A DNA stretch of 20,957 nt from JAZKFT01 sp043760535. Its GTDB lineage: Bacteria; Bacteroidota; Bacteroidia; Chitinophagales; Chitinophagaceae. This document shows positions 15,910 to 20,957 of the stretch, piece after piece. Position 1 is the stretch's first letter. Every line of letters begins with the position of its first letter. Under the pieces are notes generated by a model that saw only the letters and a list, made by a program, of their open reading frames with translations, did not search any database and was not told where the DNA came from. The position numbers and the translations under genes are program-made. The stretch is taken from the NCBI GenBank assembly GCA_043760535.1, contig JAYUOV010000015.1:1-20957 (forward strand), given 5' to 3'.

Positions 15910-15929
15910 AAAATTGCTTTTGCAATTTT
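15910..15929 (-). terminator. Perfect AT-rich hairpin downstream of the acyltransferase gene
   Basis: AAAATTGC and GCAATTTT form a perfect 8-bp stem around a four-base loop. On the minus strand it lies between the acyltransferase stop and the HNH start, and its own 3' arm supplies the T run. Terminator function is plausible but there is no T tract beyond the stem. Confidence 0.45.
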
Positions 15930-16060
15930 AGGGTCGATGATGACTGTAGTATTTTGAAAGTCAGGTTTTCAATATACCACTTTTACATCGTAGGTATTTA
16001 CTAGGCTTAATTCTTTTTAGGTCATATAATCATACCTGATATGTAAAACTTAAGACTGCC

Positions 16061-17140
16061 TTAAGCCCTGCTTTCAATTATTGTAAATCTTTTTTTCAGG
16101 TTAATAAATTTTGACTCGAAAAATGTGTAAGATAACCATGCAATGCTTAATGTAGAAATGAGCACTAGGCTGTACATTGATATGATTTTAAAGTTTGAGG
16201 TTAATCCGGTTTTATAGATGTAGAGACCAGAAAGAAAAATGCAAATCGGGTGAATAACATAAATACCAAAAGAGATTTTGCCTAAGTTATTCCAAATGCC
16301 ATTGTTTAACTTTAATAAGCTTGAAGGATTACTGCTAACATTTACTATTAATATTATTGCTAACAAAGAGAAAATTTCATTATTAAAAGTACTTCCCACA
16401 TTGAACTTATTAAAAATGATGAGCACCATTGAAAGCCAACTTGCAAACTGGCTGATATAGGAAGTACAGATTTTGAAGAAAATTTTGTTTTTCTTTTGCA
16501 AAAGAACTGCTGCTATACCACCAAGCGACATACACTGTACCCGGCTGTAATACATAAAACTCCTTACAGTGCCCAAATCATATTTTGTTGACAGTAGTAT
16601 CAATAAAATTTTCAGGAAAATAAGACAACCTGTAAAAATTACAAGTGCCATAAAAGTGTTTTTGGTAAGTTTTACGAAAACTGGCCAAAACAAATAGAAT
16701 TGTTCTTCTACACCGAGTGACCAATAGTGTATGATTAAGTTGCTTGGGTTGTTTCCAATTACCATTGCAACATTTGGAAGTATTAAAAAATACAGAGGCA
16801 ATACCCATGGTTGCCAATCTGGTCTTGCAAAAAAATATATGGTAGCTACAGCTGTTATCAGATACAGATAATACAAAGGCCAGATGCGGAGAATCCTTCT
16901 AATATAAAATTTCTTTACAGCTACGGTTCCTGTTTTTTCTTTTTCAAGTAATAGGAGGTAAGTGATCAGAAATCCACTTAAAACAAAAAATAGTGTAACA
17001 CCATAACCGGCGAGATCGAACATTGTATATGAAAACAATTTGCCCCTGTCTGCAAGGTCGGCATTAAGGTGCTGCACTAAAACCCCGCCTGCAGCAATAG
17101 CCCTTAGGCCATTAAGTCCCGGGAAATGAAGTTTCTGCAT
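16061..17140 (-). CDS. Acyltransferase family 3 (OafA/YrhL-like) membrane protein
   Basis: A 359-residue, many-pass membrane O-acyltransferase of the acyltransferase-3 family, which transfers acetyl or other acyl groups to surface sugars (O-antigen, exopolysaccharide, peptidoglycan). The N-terminal signature LNGLRAIAAGGVLVQH includes Arg13 and the catalytic-type His24. FFVLSGFLITYLLL (51-64) and KKFYIRRILRIWPLYY (76-91) follow. HYWSLGVEEQFYLFWP (138-153) is the second family hallmark, and about ten hydrophobic segments run to the C-terminus. Length is normal, with no C-terminal SGNH domain. It sits downstream of kdsA on the same strand, separated by a hairpin. Decoration of LPS is a reasonable guess, but the acceptor cannot be read from sequence. 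Confidence 0.9.
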   Translation of the reverse strand: MQKLHFPGLNGLRAIAAGGVLVQHLNADLADRGKLFSYTMFDLAGYGVTLFFVLSGFLITYLLLLEKEKTGTVAVKKFYIRRILRIWPLYYLYLITAVATIYFFARPDWQPWVLPLYFLILPNVAMVIGNNPSNLIIHYWSLGVEEQFYLFWPVFVKLTKNTFMALVIFTGCLIFLKILLILLSTKYDLGTVRSFMYYSRVQCMSLGGIAAVLLQKKNKIFFKICTSYISQFASWLSMVLIIFNKFNVGSTFNNEIFSLLAIILIVNVSSNPSSLLKLNNGIWNNLGKISFGIYVIHPICIFLSGLYIYKTGLTSNFKIISMYSLVLISTLSIAWLSYTFFESKFINLKKRFTIIESRA

Positions 17141-17242
17141 AAATCTTTATAGAATTTGTGAAAGGGTTGTTCTACTTTATTTTTTTCTGATTTTGTTTAC
17201 GGAATCAAAGATGTAGGCTTTTCTCAGAAATTAACTGGTGTC

Positions 17243-17269
17243 AATAAAAATGTTTAGCGCATTTTTATT
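17243..17269 (-). terminator. AT-rich hairpin between kdsA and the acyltransferase gene
   Basis: AATAAAAATG (17243-17252) pairs perfectly over 10 bp with CATTTTTATT (17260-17269), with a seven-base loop. On the minus strand it lies 30 bases beyond the kdsA stop, and the 3' arm is T-rich. It probably ends kdsA transcription; it may work both ways. Confidence 0.5.
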
Positions 17270-17298
17270 CGAAAGTTCAGTTTGTTAATGTAAGCACT

Positions 17299-18123
17299 TT
17301 ACATAATCACCGCCTTCCTCAAAGCCACCAATTTTTCTAGCAGTTCTTCCAGCAGTTCCAGCCGCAGCATATTAGCCCCGTCGCTTTTAGCAATGGATGG
17401 GTTTGGGTGGGTTTCTATAAACAATCCATCTGCTCCGGTGGCAATGGCTGCTTTGGCAATAGTGCTGATGAGTTGGGGGTTGCCGCCCGTTACGCCGCTC
17501 GTTTGGTTAGGGGTTTGCAGGCTGTGGGTACAGTCCATTATTACAGGTACGCCATGTGCGGCCATCAGCGGAATGTTGCGGTAATCCACAATCATGTCCT
17601 GGTAGCCAAAGCTGTTACCACGTTCGGTAAGCATCACTTTATTATTGCCATGGGTTTTAATTTTTTCTACGGCAAACTTCATAGAAGGCCCGCTTACAAA
17701 CTGGCCTTTTTTTACGTTTACAATTTTGCCGGTGGCTGCCGCAGCTAGTAGCAAATCGGTTTGTCTGCAGAGAAATGCCGGTATCTGTAAAATGTCGATG
17801 TACTGTGCTGCTATTGCTGCTTCTTCATGTGCATGAATGTCGCTGGTAGTGGGCAGGCCGAAAGTATCGCCTACCTTTTTTATGAGTTGCATTGCAGCTT
17901 CATCACCAATGCCGGTGAAGGATGATGCACTGGTTCTGTTTGCCTTTCTGTACGAAGCTTTAAACACATACGGAATCTCCAGCCGCTTGCAAATAGCTGA
18001 TACTTTATCAGCCACTTCCATCACAAGATCTTCGCCTTCTACCACACAAGGGCCTGCTATTAAAAAAAAATTATCGGGGTTGTATTGTTGCTTCGCAAAA
18101 AGGGCAGTTAAAAATTTTTCCAT
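17299..18123 (-). CDS. kdsA: 3-deoxy-8-phosphooctulonate synthase (KDO-8-P synthase)
   Basis: Condenses phosphoenolpyruvate with arabinose-5-phosphate to KDO-8-phosphate, the committed step to the KDO sugar of LPS; cytoplasmic. At 274 residues it has the usual length. Characteristic segments in order are FFLIAGPCVVE, SYRKANRTS (55-65, PEP binding), FLCRQTDLL, VKKGQF, ERGNSFGYQDMIVDYR, MDCTHSLQTPN, VTGGNP and GLFIETHPNP followed by SDGANM. Cys26, His200, Glu237 and Asp248 occupy the positions of the four metal ligands of the metal-dependent class, so I infer a metallo-type enzyme. The start is fixed because the next Met (36) would remove the catalytic strand. It follows a decayed hydrolase gene on the same strand. 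Confidence 0.95.
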   Translation of the reverse strand: MEKFLTALFAKQQYNPDNFFLIAGPCVVEGEDLVMEVADKVSAICKRLEIPYVFKASYRKANRTSASSFTGIGDEAAMQLIKKVGDTFGLPTTSDIHAHEEAAIAAQYIDILQIPAFLCRQTDLLLAAAATGKIVNVKKGQFVSGPSMKFAVEKIKTHGNNKVMLTERGNSFGYQDMIVDYRNIPLMAAHGVPVIMDCTHSLQTPNQTSGVTGGNPQLISTIAKAAIATGADGLFIETHPNPSIAKSDGANMLRLELLEELLEKLVALRKAVIM

Positions 18124-18222
18124 GTAGCAAATGTAAGCAACGGCAGTTTTGGATGTTTAAATTTTGAATTCAGCGGAATAGATGGATGCTATTTTTAAAA
18201 TGAACATTAAGATTCCTCAGTC

Positions 18223-19085
18223 TCAAAGTGCTTTTTTCTGTAGTAAAAACCCAATTGTTTCAGTTATCACCTTTTCCATCGCCTCTGGTAAATTATCACT
18301 CACCCAGGGATGGCTGCGTCCAAAAACATGATCGCTGTACACTGTAAATATTTTTGCTTTCGGTTGCCATTCGGCTAATTCGTAAGCGGCAGAAACTGGC
18401 ACTGCTGGGTCTTTTATACCATGGCAAATAAGGATGGAAATTTTTATTTTCCCAATTGCTTCCCTAATGTTTAACTGTTCTTCATGTTGTACATAATCTT
18501 CGTAAAGCTGATAGTACAGCGGCATGTTTTGTTTGGTGCGGCCATTTAAATAATAGTCCACGCCTGTTTGTTTCCAATCGTTCATTTTCTGTTCGTTCCA
18601 GTGGCCCCAAGGTATTTTGCATTGGCTAATAGCAGCCCAGGTTACCAGCTTTTTAATACGGTGGTCTTCTGCTGTTTTTATAATGGCAATGCCACCGCCC
18701 AAACTGTGGCCAATCAGGCTTATTTGATCTCTATTTAGTGCTGTTCTATATGGGTTGGGAGGCTGCAAATCCAATCGGTTATAAGCCCCAGGTCGGCCAG
18801 TTGTGTGGTATAATTGTTGTTTCCAAATGCTTCAAGATCTGCAAAATCTTCGGGTTCTTCTATAGTTGTTCCGTTATGGCTGAAATTAAATTTTACAAAC
18901 ACGAAACCCACTGAAGCAAAGCGTTTGGCTATCAAATCGAAATTCCCCCAGTCTTTAAAACCATTAAACCCGTGGGCATAAATCACAACTGGTTTTTGCA
19001 AGCCATCATTATTAAAAAAAATGTCGGTGGCCATTGGTTTATTGGCCGTGCCGTTTACCAAAAGGTTCTTAATGGTTTGTATCAT
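18223..19085 (-). pseudogene. Alpha/beta hydrolase gene broken by a single frameshift
   Basis: Two overlapping frames rebuild one alpha/beta hydrolase of about 287 residues. The first, from ATG at 19085, reads MIQTIKNLLVNGTANKPMAT, VVIYAHGFNGFKDWGNF, FVFVKFNFSHNGTT and LADLGLITDWI, then stops at 18735. The second continues NPYRTALNRDQISLIGHSLG, with the nucleophile elbow GHSLGG, then ILICHGIKDPAVP (acid loop) and YSDHVFGRSHPW (catalytic histidine), ending at 18223. The join lies at about 18752-18762, in a CTCCCAACCC stretch on the minus strand; adding one C restores the frame. The catalytic triad would be complete if repaired. The start overlaps the end of the VF530-type gene by 17 bases, implying former translational coupling. 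A sequencing error is the alternative. Confidence 0.85.
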
Positions 19086-19311
19086 TTGCCTTTGTTTTTT
19101 TGCGCAGCATATAGAGATAAAGGCTTTCTGTTTTCTTTCTTGCTCAATCGGTTTTTCGTAAAAAGCCAAGGCTCGATTTTATACTGGGATTGCTTTTAAA
19201 ACAGTTGATGTTAATCAGTTGCCCCAATTCTTCCCAGCCATAATTGGCTACCAGTTCTGTTACGATGGCTTCTAATGTTTTGCCGTGAAGCGGGTCTTTT
19301 GATGGGGTCAT
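19069..19311 (-). pseudogene. VF530-type DNA-binding protein gene with in-frame TGA at a tryptophan position
   Basis: The ATG at 19311 opens a small protein of the VF530 family: MTPSKDPLHGKTLEAIVTEL, then NYGWEELGQLININCF and SNPSIKSSLGFLRKTD. TGA at 19144-19146 then interrupts it after 55 residues. The same frame continues ARKKTESLYLYMLRKKTKAN to a TAA at 19069, giving 80 codons plus the stop, close to the family's usual size. In homologues I know, the sequence here is FLRKTPWAR, so the TGA replaces the TGG of a conserved tryptophan. The gene overlaps the hydrolase start by 17 bases. VF530 proteins are small and thought to bind DNA; function is poorly known. Truncation probably inactivates it, as the C-terminal helix is lost. 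Confidence 0.8.
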
Positions 19312-19471
19312 TTTAGTAAGGCTTTATTTATTAAAACTAATGAACAAACGGCTAATTGTGTTTTTAGAAATTTCCTAACAATTTTTTTAAAATCGTTTTT
19401 TGGTTATAAACAGATGTAGCTTATTTTCATTAGCTTAAATGTCATTTTGTTTTCACCCTTTATAGCTTTAC

Positions 19472-20957
19472 ATGAAGGCCAGGTTTGTTATTACTTTTCT
19501 TTCTCTATTCCTCTTTAATAAAAAGACACTTGCCGCCGACCCGGACACAACCTTGCCTTTTGGCAAAGAAATGTGGGGTTATGTAAGAGAGCACCCAACC
19601 ACGAATCTTTTTGTGCATACCGATAAAAATATTTATTCTCCTAACGAAAGAATATGGCTGAAAGCTTACGTGCTTTCTGGAGATATTGCAGATAACAAAG
19701 TGCTGTATGTAAGGCTTGCAGATGAGAAGAAAAAAACGGTTATTACTTCACAGTTTCCGGTGTACAGCCTTTTGGCGAATGGTGATATACTATTGCCGGA
19801 TACCCTAAAAGATGGCAAATATTTTATGTATGCTTATGCCGACCGGATGATTAATTTTAGTGAGAAAGATGTGTTTGTACAGCCGATAATGGTGTATAAA
19901 AATAAAAAGAAATGGCGGGCCGAAGCTTATGTGATAGACACTTCTAAACTGGTTAGCGGCGAAAAGGTAGAGATGCTGGTAAGGCTGAAACAAAACAACG
20001 ATCTGGTAAAAAATGTAAAGGGGCGTTACCAGTTATTAGATGGGGTAAATGTGGTAAAGCAGGGTGGGCTAAAAACCAATATTGTAGGCGAGGCTTTTAT
20101 AGCTTTTACTTACCCCGCTATTGGCGCTGATAAAACATTGAACGCTGTAATTACTTTCAGCGATGAAAATGATTTTGAAGAAGTGACGGTAAATCTTCGC
20201 CACAGTGGTAACAGGCTCAAAGCCAATTTTTATGCCGGCGGCGGGCACCTTATTGAAAATATTACTAACCGTTTGGCTGTGGAAGTGTTGGATGCAAATG
20301 GTTTTCCCGTAGTTACTCCAGTAAAGCTATTGGCAGATAGCGTTGTGCAGCAAACGGCCACTGCTGATAGTTTTGGCATTGCCGTATTTTCTTTTGTACC
20401 AGCACGTGAAAAAAAATATAGCCTCGAACTTAGCAATAACGGCAGGGTAGAGGTGGTGCCTTTAAGGCAATCCATTGAAAAAAAAGGATACCTGATGGAT
20501 GCACGGGTAATAGACAATGCCTGCCATGTACACTTGCATAATTATGGTTATGGCGATAGTATTACCCTTGTTCTCCGTTCGTTCGAAGATGTACTTTGGG
20601 CAATGGGTGTTCAGCTTGCTGATAAGCAGAAAACGGAGATCGTAATACCGTTAGATAGTTTTCAAAGGCAGGTTTTAAGTGTGGCAGTTATTGGTACAGA
20701 AAATCAGCTTTTAGCAGAACAACTTTTTTTATACAAGCCGGTAAAAGATGCACAGCTGACAGTAAAAACAGATAAGCTATGGTACGAAACCCGAAAAAAA
20801 GTAACAGTGGAAGTAACAGCAAAAGATGCCAATGGCTATCCACTGATGACCAATTTTTCAGTAGCGGCAGTTGAGATAAATACGATAGACAGTGCGGTGC
20901 TGCCCAATATTGTAAATGCAGGCCTGTTTAAAGATGTAGGCTTTAAAAGCCAATACC
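19472..20957 (+). CDS. Secreted MG2-domain (macroglobulin-like) protein, 3' end outside the window
   Basis: An open frame from ATG at 19472 runs 495 codons to the window edge without a stop. A signal peptide (MKARFVITFLSLFLFNKKTL, cleavage near Ala21-Ala22) leads into LFVHTDKNIYSPNERIWLKA (47-66), the hallmark of the macroglobulin MG2 domain. Beta-rich immunoglobulin-like repeats follow: GKYFMYAYADRM, FYAGGGHLIENITNRLAVEV and LTVKTDKLWYETRKKVTVEV. In Bacteroidota such proteins are large, exported to the periplasm or outer membrane, and often end in a TonB-receptor plug-like domain. That part would lie beyond 20957, so the end cannot be judged. It diverges from the VF530-type gene across a 160-base gap. 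Confidence 0.85.
   Translation, partial: MKARFVITFLSLFLFNKKTLAADPDTTLPFGKEMWGYVREHPTTNLFVHTDKNIYSPNERIWLKAYVLSGDIADNKVLYVRLADEKKKTVITSQFPVYSLLANGDILLPDTLKDGKYFMYAYADRMINFSEKDVFVQPIMVYKNKKKWRAEAYVIDTSKLVSGEKVEMLVRLKQNNDLVKNVKGRYQLLDGVNVVKQGGLKTNIVGEAFIAFTYPAIGADKTLNAVITFSDENDFEEVTVNLRHSGNRLKANFYAGGGHLIENITNRLAVEVLDANGFPVVTPVKLLADSVVQQTATADSFGIAVFSFVPAREKKYSLELSNNGRVEVVPLRQSIEKKGYLMDARVIDNACHVHLHNYGYGDSITLVLRSFEDVLWAMGVQLADKQKTEIVIPLDSFQRQVLSVAVIGTENQLLAEQLFLYKPVKDAQLTVKTDKLWYETRKKVTVEVTAKDANGYPLMTNFSVAAVEINTIDSAVLPNIVNAGLFKDVGFKSQY

Noticed and set aside
17407..17748. Plus-strand frames of 60-113 codons across kdsA
   Set aside because: Antisense shadows of a highly conserved enzyme gene with no motifs of their own.
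18128..18135. TACATTTG on the minus strand, an exact TAnnTTTG match just before kdsA
   Set aside because: It ends only four bases before the start codon and has no -33 partner. It would imply a leaderless transcript, and a chance match is as likely.
19144..19146. TGA read as tryptophan or selenocysteine (recoding)
   Set aside because: The kinase, response regulator and MCE genes all stop at TGA and use TGG for tryptophan. The family has Trp, not Sec, here, and I see no convincing selenocysteine-type hairpin just after it.

Overview
The window looks like a chromosomal segment of a Bacteroidota bacterium, probably Chitinophagaceae or a close relative. The support is the gene content: a beta-propeller LytS-type histidine kinase with a LytTR regulator, an OstA_2-type LPS protein, a stand-alone MlaD/MCE protein, a VF530-type protein, a secreted MG2-domain protein, and a secreted protein with a tail-fibre-like C-terminus. 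Leaders are A-rich without clear Shine-Dalgarno sequences, TAnnTTTG promoter-like boxes occur, and the DNA is AT-rich. The assignment is an inference from family knowledge; there is no rRNA or tRNA in the window to confirm it.

Left half (1-11936), all genes on the plus strand: a zinc alcohol dehydrogenase closed by a strong terminator; a two-gene signalling operon (membrane propeller histidine kinase plus LytTR response regulator); a secreted coiled-coil protein closed by a second terminator; a BaiN/HI0933-type flavoprotein; cytidylate kinase; an MCE/MlaD lipid-transport protein; and an OstA/LptA-like periplasmic protein. The last two, with kdsA further right, point to an outer membrane containing LPS and to lipid traffic across the envelope.

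Right half (12608-19311), all genes on the minus strand. In transcription order these are a VF530-type gene and an alpha/beta hydrolase gene (both broken, overlapping by 17 bases), kdsA, an OafA-type acyltransferase, an HNH homing-endonuclease-like gene, a broken dihydrofolate-reductase-like (RibD C-terminal) gene, ruvX and def. The stretch from about 13.7 to 17.2 kb, between ruvX and kdsA, looks accessory: acyltransferase, HNH protein, hairpin-rich unexplained DNA and the wrecked reductase. From 19472 a plus-strand MG2-domain protein runs off the right edge.

The main non-genic observations are a degenerate dispersed repeat in three copies (about 25-100, 10086-10146 on minus, 12338-12430), a run of four hairpins (14649-14760) beside the HNH gene, GTTAT...ATAAC inverted repeats on both sides of the reductase pseudogene, TGATTAG-like arrays that begin at two stop codons, and a two-copy 29-bp tandem repeat. 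I saw no CRISPR array, intact insertion sequence, tRNA or rRNA. I did not find a clearly new defence or metabolic system; the HNH gene with three helix-turn-helix units and its hairpin-rich flank is the best candidate for a second look.
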